Program-made: the position numbers and the translations under genes | Assembly (NCBI GenBank): GCA_964538355.1 | Contig: CAZIFC010000002.1 | Span: 124,001 to 188,000, forward strand | Reading direction: 5' to 3' | Length of the DNA stretch: 64,000 bases | From: Bilophila sp964538355 | GTDB taxonomy: Bacteria > Desulfobacterota > Desulfovibrionia > Desulfovibrionales > Desulfovibrionaceae | The notes under the pieces: generated by a model | What the model saw: the letters and a program-made list of their open reading frames with translations, nothing else | Told to the model about the DNA's origin: nothing | The model's database searches: none | Shown here: piece after piece, positions 15,147 to 24,226 of the stretch | Position numbering within the stretch: position 1 is the stretch's first letter | How the letters are laid out: each line of letters opens with the position of its first letter

Positions 15147-18044
15147 TCAGGCTGACGCCCTTGGAACGATAAAGCCTTCTTCAAGCAGGGCTTCAAATTC
15201 TGTGAGAGGGATGGGCCTTGAATAAAAAAAGCCTTGTGCGCGGTGGCAGCCGAGCGCGATCAGCATTGCCGCCTGATCAGCACTTTCCACCCCTTCGCAA
15301 AGAACATCCATTCCCAGCTGCTTCGCCATCCGCACGACGCTTCCGATAACAAGACGCTCCCGCTCCCCGAACAGCCCCCGCTGCACGAAGCTTCGGTCAA
15401 GCTTGAGCACGTCCGCCATGATCGCCTGCAACAGCCCCAGCGAGGAATAGCCTGACCCGAAGTCATCTATTGTAACAAGAAACCCATGCTCCTTCAGGGT
15501 AAGGATCTGTGCGGAAACCATCTGCGGGTTACGCATGATTGCGCTTTCCGTAATCTCTATCTCCAGCCGCTGGTGGGGGATATGAAAACGCTGCGCGATG
15601 GACTCGATGCCCTGAATGAAATCCGGGCGATCAAAGTGCAGTGCCGAAAAGTTGCAGGAAACCGGGATGGCGGGCAGCCCCTTGTCAATCCAAGTCCGTA
15701 TGGCCCGGCATGTCTGCTCATAGACCACCAGATCAATCTCCATGACCGAGCCATTCCGTTCAAAATACGGGATAAAGCTCCCCGGCATAAGCAGGCCCCG
15801 CGAGGGGTGGTTCCAGCGCACCAACGCTTCACAGCCGACAATCCGCCCGTTCCGCATATCCACCTTGGGCTGGTAGTATGCCTCGAACTCGCCCTCCTTC
15901 AGCGCGATCTCCAGCCGCCCTTCAAGCTCCCGCTGCAACAGGATTTCTTCGCGCATCTTGGCATCATACAGCACAAACCTTCTCGCCGTCTGCTTGGCAT
16001 TCCTGCGGGCGTAGTTGGCCAGATCCAGCATGTGGTGCACATCAAGCCCTTCCTTGGCGTTGACCGGATACACGCCGAAAACCGTATCTATCCGGTAGGG
16101 CATGCTTTGTTCGCGACGCCAGCGATCCAGCTCTTCCACCATGCCTTCCATCCGCCCGCGCAACGAATCCCAATGGTCGTATTGCAACAGCAGCAGGAAT
16201 TGATCCGCCGAGGAGCGGGCGCAGCATTCCCTGTCTCCGACATTCCGCTGCAAAACAGACCCAAAGGCCTGGAGAACCTTGTCCCCGACAGCAAAACCGA
16301 GGTTGTCGTTGATGGTTTTGAACTGATCGATGTCCCCGTACAACAGCGCGTACGACTCATCCCGTCCCCCCTTGAGCAGCTCGCCGCACCGCATGAGAAA
16401 ACGGGGCATGTTATCAAGCTGGGTAAGCGCGTCCTTGTACAGCAGAGCCTGTATCCGGTGGTTGCTCCGAACCTTGAGGGCCAGGTTATAGGCGAGCAGG
16501 ATCAGGATAGACCCGAAAACCAGCAAAATGGCGAGGCCGACCTCGACAAGGTGCTGCTCCACAAAGTCCCGCAAGGTCACCTCACCGGGGCGGGAGCTGT
16601 TTTTCAGCACCAGTCCGTCAATCCTTTCAGGCGACGTATGCTGAATACACTTGTCGAGTATGGAAAAAAGCCTCGGATCGGCAAACCGGGAGATGCCGAG
16701 GCAGATATCCGTCGTATACTTGCTCATGCTTGTCGCCGTTAATGCGGCATACCGCCGCTCCGCAAGCAGGTAGTTGGCAACATACACGTTCACATAGGCC
16801 GCGTCCGCCGCTCCGCTGAGCACGGCGTCAAAACAGTTCTGGACAGAGTCATAAAACACGATCGTTTTGCCGCAGTTCTGGGCCATGTGCTCGGAAAAGC
16901 CGTAGCCTTTCTGGAGGGCTACCTTCTTGATGGGGCGCGGCGGCATGCTCTGGACGAGCATGGTGGGGGAACGCAGATAGCTGCGGGTGGAATGCATGTT
17001 GTTGCGGGCATCCCACATATAGTCACCGGTGACGGAACACACCACATCAATGCGCCCGGCCTGGAGTTCCTCCAGTGCCTTTGTCTGCGGCATCGCCTCA
17101 TAGCGCAGGCGCAAGCCCGTATCCTCGGCAAAGGATTCCATGAGTCCGGCGGTGACGCCGGAAAAGGCCCCTGTCTTGGGATCCGTATATTCCAGCGGTG
17201 CCCAGGAAGGATCATACGCGACGCGGATCACCTTCCCCTCTTTCAAAAACGCGTTTTCGCTTTTGCTGAACACAGGGCGTTCCGCCGTACTTGTGGAAAA
17301 ATAGGTGCTGTAAAGCTGCGTAAAGTAGTCAGGGTCCCGCAGGAACACGGTATTCATCGCCGCATCAAGCCGGGCAAGCAGATCGGGCCTGTCCTTGTTG
17401 ACCGCGATGTAGAGCAGATCGGGCGAAAACCGCGCCACGGTGCGAAACATATTGCTCCGCCCTATCGCCAGCGAAGAGACACCGTCCAGCGTTCCGTCCG
17501 CAAGGGCGGCAAAGGCGTGCTGCTTGTCCAGATAGGGTATGAGGTGCGTCCTGATGCCGTGTTTGTCGCAATACTCCTGAAACAGCTCCCCATCGCGGGT
17601 TCCCTCGATGAAGCCGACCCTCATGTTCTGGAACGACTTGAAATCCTCGTAGGCGTAACGGTCATCATCGGTTCGGACATTCAGGGTTATGTACGTCGTG
17701 CACAAGGGAAGGTTGGAAAACAGCATCTCCCTTTCCCGCGCCTTTGTCCGAAAGATGGACGCCAGCATGTCGATGCGGCCTTCCCGGAGCAGCTTCATGC
17801 TGGTGGCCCAGTTCACGGTGTCCACCATTTCGTAATGCATTCCGCCGAAGTTGGCGAGCTCTTGAAAAATCTCGATGGTAAACCCGGAATAATACCCTTC
17901 CGCATTCCGGGACATATAGTCGCCGTCCTCGTAAAACCCCACGCGGACAGACACGGTGTCGCCGGCTTCAGCGGGAAGGCACGCAAGCAGGCAACACAAT
18001 ACCATCATTACAGATGCACACAGGCAGCGTCCGCAAGTGTTCAT
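15147..18044 (-). CDS. Sensor c-di-GMP phosphodiesterase: two SBP domains, degenerate GGDEF, EAL
   Basis: It probably degrades c-di-GMP in response to a periplasmic amino-acid-like ligand. Order over 965 residues: signal peptide (1-27), two bacterial solute-binding family 3 domains (about 30-250 and 265-490), one transmembrane helix (about 505-530, VGLAILLVFGSILILLAYNL), GGDEF (about 545-690) and EAL (about 700-955). The GGDEF signature is replaced by SSADQF, so cyclase activity is unlikely. The EAL domain keeps CEALVRW, NFSA, EITES, IDDFGSGYSS, KLDRSF and EGVES, the metal- and substrate-binding set, so phosphodiesterase activity is predicted. GAGGT precedes the ATG. It appears monocistronic. 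Confidence 0.92.
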   Translation of the reverse strand: MNTCGRCLCASVMMVLCCLLACLPAEAGDTVSVRVGFYEDGDYMSRNAEGYYSGFTIEIFQELANFGGMHYEMVDTVNWATSMKLLREGRIDMLASIFRTKAREREMLFSNLPLCTTYITLNVRTDDDRYAYEDFKSFQNMRVGFIEGTRDGELFQEYCDKHGIRTHLIPYLDKQHAFAALADGTLDGVSSLAIGRSNMFRTVARFSPDLLYIAVNKDRPDLLARLDAAMNTVFLRDPDYFTQLYSTYFSTSTAERPVFSKSENAFLKEGKVIRVAYDPSWAPLEYTDPKTGAFSGVTAGLMESFAEDTGLRLRYEAMPQTKALEELQAGRIDVVCSVTGDYMWDARNNMHSTRSYLRSPTMLVQSMPPRPIKKVALQKGYGFSEHMAQNCGKTIVFYDSVQNCFDAVLSGAADAAYVNVYVANYLLAERRYAALTATSMSKYTTDICLGISRFADPRLFSILDKCIQHTSPERIDGLVLKNSSRPGEVTLRDFVEQHLVEVGLAILLVFGSILILLAYNLALKVRSNHRIQALLYKDALTQLDNMPRFLMRCGELLKGGRDESYALLYGDIDQFKTINDNLGFAVGDKVLQAFGSVLQRNVGDRECCARSSADQFLLLLQYDHWDSLRGRMEGMVEELDRWRREQSMPYRIDTVFGVYPVNAKEGLDVHHMLDLANYARRNAKQTARRFVLYDAKMREEILLQRELEGRLEIALKEGEFEAYYQPKVDMRNGRIVGCEALVRWNHPSRGLLMPGSFIPYFERNGSVMEIDLVVYEQTCRAIRTWIDKGLPAIPVSCNFSALHFDRPDFIQGIESIAQRFHIPHQRLEIEITESAIMRNPQMVSAQILTLKEHGFLVTIDDFGSGYSSLGLLQAIMADVLKLDRSFVQRGLFGERERLVIGSVVRMAKQLGMDVLCEGVESADQAAMLIALGCHRAQGFFYSRPIPLTEFEALLEEGFIVPRASA

Positions 18045-18180
18045 ACGACGACCTCAGCTCGTGTTCGGGCATAGCCCCGCGCAGCCGCAGCGAAGCTCTG
18101 ACCATGAAAAGGCGCATGGTACGATCTTCACACAACATCCTTCATGAGGCCATTACAAAAGACTTCCGCGACAACGGCTT

Positions 18181-18212
18181 GGATGCACGGAGAAGGCTGT
18201 CCCCGTGCATCC
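18181..18212 (-). terminator. Hairpin downstream of the flavoprotein gene
   Basis: A perfect 10-bp stem (GGATGCACGG at 18181-18190, CCGTGCATCC at 18203-18212) begins 11 nt past the flavoprotein stop codon. There is no T run, so termination is inferred from position only. Confidence 0.5.
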
Positions 18213-18222
18213 CGGCTAAAAA

Positions 18223-18843
18223 TCAACGAATAAAGTTGGTCGGGGTCCACGGCTCGCGCACGGGATAGGGGACGGTGGGCCTGGCGGTCTCAATACACTT
18301 GAGCAGCCACGCCATGTTGTCCCCCAGCGTACGCATGATCTGCAATCCCTCAAGATCCTGAAGCACTTCGGCAGGCGTATTTCCGTGCACAGAGTTCCAG
18401 TACTGGGAAGACACCACCGGCATACAGGAAATGGTAAAATATTTATTCAGCCTATCAAAGGCGGCACTGGCTCCCCCTCGCCTGCAGCTGACGACCGCAG
18501 CAGCGGGCTTGTAGGCATAGGGGGCACTCTTCATAAAGAAAAGGCGATCCATGAAGGCGCACAGGGAGGCATTCGGCGCGGCATAATATACCGGAGAACC
18601 GACCACAAACCCGTCCGCTTCCTTCAAAAGCCCGATGCACTCGTTGACCGGATCGTCATTGAAAACGCACAGGCCGGTTTCCGCGCACGCCCTGCACGCC
18701 GTACAGCCTCGGACAGCCTTGTTCCCGATATGCATGATATCAGTGGCAATGCCGTTTCTCTCAAGCTGTTCCGCAACCGTGTTCAGTGCCGTATAGGTGC
18801 AGCCGTGCTTGTGGGGGCTGCCGTTGACGAGCAGTACTTTCAT
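18223..18843 (-). CDS. NADPH-dependent FMN reductase / iron-sulfur flavoprotein family
   Basis: A 206-residue flavodoxin-fold protein, predicted to bind FMN through the N-terminal loop NGSPHKHGCTYTAL and the central GSPVYYAAPNA segment. Between them is a cysteine cluster, GCTACRACAETGLC, which matches the compact CX2CX2CX4-7C type motif of archaeal/anaerobe iron-sulfur flavoproteins (Isf) that bind a 4Fe-4S cluster. It probably transfers electrons or reduces quinones or oxidants in the cytoplasm; the substrate is unknown. AAGGAG lies upstream of the ATG. It stands alone between two intergenic regions. Confidence 0.85.
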   Translation of the reverse strand: MKVLLVNGSPHKHGCTYTALNTVAEQLERNGIATDIMHIGNKAVRGCTACRACAETGLCVFNDDPVNECIGLLKEADGFVVGSPVYYAAPNASLCAFMDRLFFMKSAPYAYKPAAAVVSCRRGGASAAFDRLNKYFTISCMPVVSSQYWNSVHGNTPAEVLQDLEGLQIMRTLGDNMAWLLKCIETARPTVPYPVREPWTPTNFIR

Positions 18844-19060
18844 ACCGATAGCTCCTTTTGCCCGTTAGGGGAATAGCGTGGGGAGGTTCAGGCGAAAAAC
18901 GTTCCGGACGGTTTTCCGCCTCTCAAGGCTTTTCGCAGTTTTCCATAGGAAACACAATAGAATGACGCCGGCGGGCGGGGGTTCTTTGCACTCCCACGCT
19001 GAACGGCATTTCATGCAAAACATGGGCGGCCGGACGCTCCAACCACCCATGTTTGCCGTT

Positions 19061-19372
19061 TCATACGCCGCAGTGCTGCGTTGCGGGTCCTCTCCGGTTC
19101 ACGGTTTCCCGCCACACAAGGAGCTGGCGGCAAAATCGCCCGATATCCGCTTCCGTAATTTCGCGCCCCTTGATGACGGCATACTGGTTCATCAGCAGAA
19201 CCGGCGTCATCTCGGCAAACCCTTGTCTGGCGATCTCAAGGCCGCAGCCGATGCAGGTGATGCGCGCCTCAATGCCCTGCTGTTTCAGCTCGTGCCGAAG
19301 CAGCCTTTCAACCCGGGCCATCCGAGGGCCGTCGAGATCCAGCAGGCGAATAGCGATATCGGGGTACGGCAT
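19061..19372 (-). CDS. Small thioredoxin-fold protein with a displaced CxxC
   Basis: A 103-residue cytoplasmic protein. The segment GFAEMTPVLLMNQYAVIKGREITEADI fits the C-terminal half of small thioredoxin-like proteins (cis-proline in MTPVLL, then an NG-like turn and a final helix). The usual CxxC after the first strand is missing (LDLDGPRMARVERLL); instead a CIGCG motif lies in the second strand. The frame runs further upstream, but ATG at 19372 has AAGGAG at seven bases. It begins 73 nt after the iron alcohol dehydrogenase stop codon, so the two are probably co-transcribed. Function unknown. Confidence 0.65.
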   Translation of the reverse strand: MPYPDIAIRLLDLDGPRMARVERLLRHELKQQGIEARITCIGCGLEIARQGFAEMTPVLLMNQYAVIKGREITEADIGRFCRQLLVWRETVNRRGPATQHCGV

Positions 19373-19445
19373 CAAAAAACTCCTTTCCCGCGGAGCCAAA
19401 CGAGGCTCCATACCCAAAGGGAAAGAGGCGGACTTTCCATCCGCC

Positions 19446-20624
19446 CTATTTATAGGCATCCATCATGATTTGCGTGGTTTCTTCCAGAGACAGCGCATAG
19501 GGGTCCAGTTCGAAAAGCCCGCCCATCGTATGCCGGGCATTCGCCGCACACCTGGGAATGTCTTCCCGGGTGATGCCGTAATCGGACATTTTGAGATCCG
19601 CCACTCCACAGGCCCGCTGGAGATCCACCAGAGCCTTGACGAACGCCATTGGGCGATCCGCCTCGGGAAGGTGTCCGTACACCACGCCCATGGCACGGGC
19701 CATTGCCGCAAAACGTTCGGGGGCCTTGTCGGCAAAGAAGGAATAGTAGGACTCCGACAGCATGATCAGGCCGGCCCCGTGCGGCAGCTTCGGATAAAAC
19801 GCGCTCAGGGCGTGCTCCATGCCGTGCTCGGAGGTGCAGCAGGAGGTGGATTCCACCATGCCCGAAAGCGTGCTTGCCAAAGCCACCTGCGTGCGGGCTT
19901 CAAGGTCCGATCCGTCCCTGACGGCGGCGGGCAGATATTTGGCGAGCAATTCAATGCTCTTCAGGGCATAGGCGTCGCTCAGCGGCGTGGCGATGTTGGC
20001 AATAAAGCCTTCCGTCGCATGGAACAGCGCGTCAAACCCCTGATACGCCGTCAGATGCGCCGGGATGGTCAGCATCATTTCAGGATCGACGACCGACAGC
20101 ACGGGGAAGGTTTCATGACAGCCAAAACCGATCTTTTCGTTCGTGTCTTCCTTGGTAATCACCGTCCACGGGTCGGCTTCCGTGCCCGTGCCCGCCGTGG
20201 TCGCGATGGCCACAATGGGCAGAGGCGCATGGACGAGGGGCTTGCCGCCGCCGGAGCCTCCAGAAATGTACTCCCAATAGTCACCGGGGTTGGTCGCCAT
20301 GACCGCGATGCTCTTGGAGGAGTCGATGGAGCTTCCGCCGCCAAGGCCGATCACGAAATCACACCGCTCTTCACGGGCCAGAGCCGCACCTTCATGGACG
20401 TGGCGGAGCACAGGGTTCGGCAAAATCTTGTCGAACAGCACATGGCCGATCCGCCGCGTATCCAGCATGGCTATCAGGCGATCCAGATAGCCATTGGCCC
20501 GCATGGACTTTCCCGCCGTAATGACGATGAGGGCTTTTTTTCCGGGCAGGGGCGTCGTCGCCAGATCGTTGAAGCTCCCGGGGCCGAACAGAATCTTGGT
20601 GGGAATGGAATACGTGAATTTCAT
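19446..20624 (-). CDS. Iron-containing (group III) alcohol dehydrogenase
   Basis: A 392-residue NAD(P)-linked oxidoreductase of alcohols/aldehydes. It shows the dinucleotide motif GLGGGSSIDSSKSI, the TTAGTGTEAD segment and the metal ligands of the family: DALFHATEGF supplies Asp and His, and EHGMEHALSAFYPKLPHG supplies two further His. The substrate cannot be read from sequence. In sulfite-reducing gut bacteria one member (SarD) reduces sulfoacetaldehyde to isethionate, but that gene's known neighbours are absent here. ATG at 20624 has AGGAG at good spacing; the 26-codon upstream extension is not supported. Confidence 0.92.
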   Translation of the reverse strand: MKFTYSIPTKILFGPGSFNDLATTPLPGKKALIVITAGKSMRANGYLDRLIAMLDTRRIGHVLFDKILPNPVLRHVHEGAALAREERCDFVIGLGGGSSIDSSKSIAVMATNPGDYWEYISGGSGGGKPLVHAPLPIVAIATTAGTGTEADPWTVITKEDTNEKIGFGCHETFPVLSVVDPEMMLTIPAHLTAYQGFDALFHATEGFIANIATPLSDAYALKSIELLAKYLPAAVRDGSDLEARTQVALASTLSGMVESTSCCTSEHGMEHALSAFYPKLPHGAGLIMLSESYYSFFADKAPERFAAMARAMGVVYGHLPEADRPMAFVKALVDLQRACGVADLKMSDYGITREDIPRCAANARHTMGGLFELDPYALSLEETTQIMMDAYK

Positions 20625-20828
20625 ACAATACTCCTGAAGGATGAACGATACAAAAAACGCCGAGGCATACGGCAGTGCATCACCATAGTGCTTCGAATGC
20701 ACTCGAAGTCAAGAGACTGATAACTGTCTTTTTACGTCCCTGCCGAATCCGGGGCTTCCGGTACTCCGCCACCGCGCCGGAAGCCGGTGCGGAATCCGTC
20801 CACCCAAAGGGCTGCGCGCCCTGCGGCA

Positions 20829-21665
20829 CTACTCCCGAACCAGAGAACGCAGCAGGCGGATTTCCTCCGCATAGCCGGGAAGCTCATTCGGGGTTTCCAG
20901 ATACATCGGCACGCCCCTCAGCGAGGGGTGATTGATCAGCCGGGCAAAGGCCTCCAGCCCTATGCTTCCTTTGCCGATGGGCGCGTGGCGATCCTTCCGG
21001 CTGCCGAACGGCGTCATGCTGTCGTTCAGATGAACCGCATGCACACGGTGCAAACCGACATGCCTGTCAAAGGTCTCCAGCACGCCATCAAGATCGCCCA
21101 CAATGTCGTATCCTGCCGAATAGACATGGCAGGTGTCAAGGCATACGCCGACATGATCCGAGAGGGAAACGGCTTTGATCATCTCCCCAAGCTCTTCAAA
21201 ACGGCTTCCGACTTCCGTTCCTTTTCCCGACATGGTTTCAAGCAATACAAGCGTTTGCCCTTCTGGAACCAGAACCGCGTCCAGCATCTCAACAATGGCG
21301 GACATGCCTTTTTCAATCCCCTGCCCCACATGATTGCCGGGATGGATAGTGTACCTCGTCCCCGGAAGATGACGCTCCAGAACCGCGGTATCCTCCCTGA
21401 TTACGGCGAGGGCAAAGTCCCGCAACCCCTCATCCGCGGCACAGGGGTTCAGGGTGTAGGGCGCGTGCGCCAGCAATGGCGCAAACGAATGCTCCCGGCA
21501 CAACCGGCAGAGGGCTTCCGCATCGTTTCCGTCAACGGCCTTTGCCTTGCTTCCGCGCGGGTTGCGGCTGAAAAACTGGAAGGTGTCCGCCGCTATGGAA
21601 AGGGCTGTCTCCCCCATACGGCGGTATCCCTTGGCACTCGACAAATGGCAACCGATATGCAGCAT
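20829..21665 (-). CDS. nfo: Endonuclease IV
   Basis: An AP endonuclease of base excision repair that cleaves 5' to abasic sites using a trinuclear zinc centre. The 278 residues contain the family signatures: GCHLSSAKG near the start, YTIHPGNHVG, LLETMSGKGTEVG, VGVCLDTCHVYSAGYD and HLNDSMTPFGSRKDRHAPIG, which provide the zinc ligands. The start has GAGGGAG upstream. Its ribosome site lies directly against the T-tract of the hppA terminator, so expression depends either on a promoter in that short interval or on readthrough. Confidence 0.96.
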   Translation of the reverse strand: MLHIGCHLSSAKGYRRMGETALSIAADTFQFFSRNPRGSKAKAVDGNDAEALCRLCREHSFAPLLAHAPYTLNPCAADEGLRDFALAVIREDTAVLERHLPGTRYTIHPGNHVGQGIEKGMSAIVEMLDAVLVPEGQTLVLLETMSGKGTEVGSRFEELGEMIKAVSLSDHVGVCLDTCHVYSAGYDIVGDLDGVLETFDRHVGLHRVHAVHLNDSMTPFGSRKDRHAPIGKGSIGLEAFARLINHPSLRGVPMYLETPNELPGYAEEIRLLRSLVRE

Positions 21666-21671
21666 GGCTCC

Positions 21672-21724
21672 CTCTCAAAAAAGAAAATACGAAACGCCCC
21701 AATGGATTCCACCGGGGCGTTTCG
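21672..21724 (-). terminator. Rho-independent terminator of hppA
   Basis: On the minus strand an 11-bp perfect stem (CGAAACGCCCC with GGGGCGTTTCG, 21690-21724) is followed by TATTTTCTTTTTT. It begins 28 nt after the hppA stop codon and ends seven bases before the nfo start. Confidence 0.9.
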
Positions 21725-21752
21725 CGATAATGGCACTGAGGCTCAGTCTGGC

Positions 21753-23825
21753 TTAGGCAAGGGCCTGGAGCAGGAGCAGAGCAACAATGTTGATGATCTT
21801 GATCATCGGGTTGACGGCAGGGCCAGCGGTATCCTTGTAGGGGTCGCCAACGGTGTCGCCGGTAACGGCGGCCTTGTGGGCGTCGGAACCCTTGCCGCCA
21901 TGATGGCCGTCTTCAATGTACTTCTTCGCGTTGTCCCAGGCACCGCCGCCGGAGGTCATGGAAATAGCCACGAACAGACCGGTAACGATGGTGCCCATCA
22001 GCATGGCGCCGAGGGTAGCGAACGCTGCGCTCTGGCCGCTGAAGGCGTCAATGATGAAGTACACGACGATGGGAGCAAGCACGGGAAGCACGGAAGGCAG
22101 GATCATTTCGCGGATGGCGGCCTTGGTCAGCATGTCCACGGCTGCGCCGTAGTTGGGCTTCGCAGTGCCTTCCATGATGCCGGGGATTTCGCGGAACTGG
22201 CGACGGACTTCAACCACGACGGAGGAACCGGCGCGGCCAACGGCCATCATGCCCATGGCACCGAACAGGTACGGCAGCAGACCACCGATGAACAGGCCCA
22301 CGAGGACATAGGGGTCCTGGAGGGAGAAGCTCACCTTGAGGTCGGGGAAGAAGCGGCCGAGGTCTTCGGTGTAGCAGGCAAACAGCACCAGAGCGGCGAG
22401 AGCGGCGGAACCGATGGCATAGCCCTTGGTCACGGCCTTGGTGGTGTTGCCCACGGCGTCGAGAGCGTCGGTGACTTCACGGACGTCGCTGGGAAGGTTG
22501 GACATTTCGGCGATGCCGCCGGCGTTGTCGGTAACGGGACCGTAGGCGTCGAGAGCCACGATCATACCGGCAAGAGCGAGCATGGTGGTCGCGGCGATGG
22601 CAACACCGAACAGGCCGGCATTGCTGTAGGAGAAGAGGATACCGATGGAGATCACGATAACCGGCATGGCGGTGGATTCCATGGATACGGCAAGGCCCTG
22701 AATGACGTTGGTGCCGTGACCGGTGGTGGAAGACTGCGCGATGCTGCGAACCGGACGGTAGGCGGTAGCGGTGTAGTATTCAGTGATCCAGACCAGAGCG
22801 GCCGTGATGATGAGGCCGGTCAGGGAGCACAGCAGCAGGTTGCCGACGCCAAAGGCCTTGCCCTGAATCTGCATTTCAGGAGCACCCCAGAACAGCAGGA
22901 AGGTCACGACGACGATCAGACCGGCGGAAGCCAGAGCGGCAACGGTCAGACCACGGTACAGGGCCTTCATGATGTTGTTGTCGGAGCCGAGGCGCACATA
23001 CTTGGTGCCAAAGATGGAACCAACGATGCACACGCCGCCGATAAGCAGGGGGTACATCATCATGAGATGCTGGAGTTCGCCGGTGAAGTAAATGGCGGCG
23101 AGCAGCATGGTGGCGACCACGGTAACGGCGTAGGTTTCAAAGAGGTCGGCGGCCATACCGGCGCAGTCGCCCACGTTGTCGCCCACGTTGTCGGCGATAA
23201 CGGCGGGGTTGCGCGGGTCGTCTTCGGGAATGCCGGCTTCAACCTTGCCCACGAGGTCCGCGCCCACGTCGGCACCCTTGGTGAAGATGCCGCCGCCGAG
23301 ACGGGCGAAGATGGAGATAAGGGAAGCGCCGAAGCTGAGGGCCACGAGAGCTTCAAGCAGGGTCTTCTGTTCCACGCCGAACAGAGACAGCAGGCCGTAG
23401 TACACGACCACACCGAGCAGGCCAAGGCCCACAACCAGCAGACCCGTCACGGCACCGGCCTGGAAGGCCACGTTGAGCGCGGGGGTCATGCCCTGACGGG
23501 CAGCTTCGGTGGTGCGGATGTTGGCGCGAACGGAAACGTTCATGCCGATGAAGCCGGCCGCACCGGAAAGGACGGCACCAATCACGAAGCCAAGAGCCAC
23601 GAGGCCGGAAAGGGCCCATGCCAGCAGCACGGTCACGATCACGCCCACAATGGCGATGGTCTTGTACTGGCGGTTCAGATATGCCTGTGCGCCTTCCTGA
23701 ATGGCACCGGCAATCTTCTGCATTTCTTCAGTGCCGGTACCGGCAGAGAAAACGCGCTTGGAGGTATCATACGCATAGTAGAGGGCATACAGCCCGCAAG
23801 CCAATACCAGGATGAATGAGAACAT
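21753..23825 (-). CDS. hppA: Membrane-bound proton-pumping pyrophosphatase
   Basis: It couples hydrolysis of pyrophosphate to proton export across the inner membrane, saving energy in anaerobes. The 690 residues form about 16 transmembrane helices. They carry the PPi-binding motif GGGIFTKGADVGADLVGKVE, the DNVGDNVGDCAGMAADLFE acidic loop and a matching C-terminal loop, TGDTVGDPYKDTAGPA. The GNTTKAVTKGYAIG segment has Lys and Thr at the positions that distinguish the K+-independent subtype (K+-dependent enzymes have Ala and Gly). The gene is monocistronic with a strong terminator. Codon use is highly biased, which suggests strong expression. Confidence 0.97.
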   Translation of the reverse strand: MFSFILVLACGLYALYYAYDTSKRVFSAGTGTEEMQKIAGAIQEGAQAYLNRQYKTIAIVGVIVTVLLAWALSGLVALGFVIGAVLSGAAGFIGMNVSVRANIRTTEAARQGMTPALNVAFQAGAVTGLLVVGLGLLGVVVYYGLLSLFGVEQKTLLEALVALSFGASLISIFARLGGGIFTKGADVGADLVGKVEAGIPEDDPRNPAVIADNVGDNVGDCAGMAADLFETYAVTVVATMLLAAIYFTGELQHLMMMYPLLIGGVCIVGSIFGTKYVRLGSDNNIMKALYRGLTVAALASAGLIVVVTFLLFWGAPEMQIQGKAFGVGNLLLCSLTGLIITAALVWITEYYTATAYRPVRSIAQSSTTGHGTNVIQGLAVSMESTAMPVIVISIGILFSYSNAGLFGVAIAATTMLALAGMIVALDAYGPVTDNAGGIAEMSNLPSDVREVTDALDAVGNTTKAVTKGYAIGSAALAALVLFACYTEDLGRFFPDLKVSFSLQDPYVLVGLFIGGLLPYLFGAMGMMAVGRAGSSVVVEVRRQFREIPGIMEGTAKPNYGAAVDMLTKAAIREMILPSVLPVLAPIVVYFIIDAFSGQSAAFATLGAMLMGTIVTGLFVAISMTSGGGAWDNAKKYIEDGHHGGKGSDAHKAAVTGDTVGDPYKDTAGPAVNPMIKIINIVALLLLQALA

Positions 23826-24226
23826 CTCAGAACCCCGCTTATCGCTTTTAAAAAGTGAACAAACCTGTGCTCTCCCCCCTGCGCGAATCGGCGGGCGCGG
23901 CCTGCCGAAAAGAGCGCAATAGAGCCTTCCGAGACCGAAAGGCTCTGCACGAGGCTTCGCACCTCAAAAAACACTGACCATATCAATGGAATCGGAAAAT
24001 GTTACTCAAAAAGGGGGCCTCTGGCAAGCAAAAATCACACGCAAACCCGGCGCGGCGGCACCGGCCCCATGCGTTTTTCACAACCCCTCTCTTTCTTGGG
24101 CCGTTTTCCTCTTCCAAGACCGTTGCGGACGGCCGACACGTTCCAAGCCGTCCCGATCCCTTTTCCTGTCATATAAAGAGGCGGACCGTCAATATAGGCC
24201 TGCCTCTCTTTTGCCTTTTATTCGGG
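23826..24226. other. Intergenic leader of hppA with a hairpin
   Basis: About 400 bp without a convincing gene. It contains a 10-bp hairpin on the minus strand (arms around 23921-23930 and 23937-23946, AGAGCCTT/AAGGCTCT core) about 95 nt upstream of hppA, possibly an attenuator or leader structure. The lipoprotein terminator is at its right end. No riboswitch class is recognised. Confidence 0.4.
24168..24210 (-). terminator. Probable terminator of the lipoprotein gene
   Basis: Minus-strand stem AGAGGC (24207-24202) with GCCTCT (24182-24177) is followed by TTATAT, about 20 nt past the stop codon. The stem is short and the loop long. Confidence 0.5.

Noticed and set aside
19446..20624. Sulfoacetaldehyde reductase SarD of taurine degradation
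   Set aside because: Family-level match only; taurine-pyruvate transaminase, alanine dehydrogenase and isethionate lyase genes are absent nearby.
20787..23819. 1010-codon open frame on the plus strand opposite hppA and nfo
   Set aside because: Gly/His/Asp-rich antisense translation of hppA; hppA is certain.
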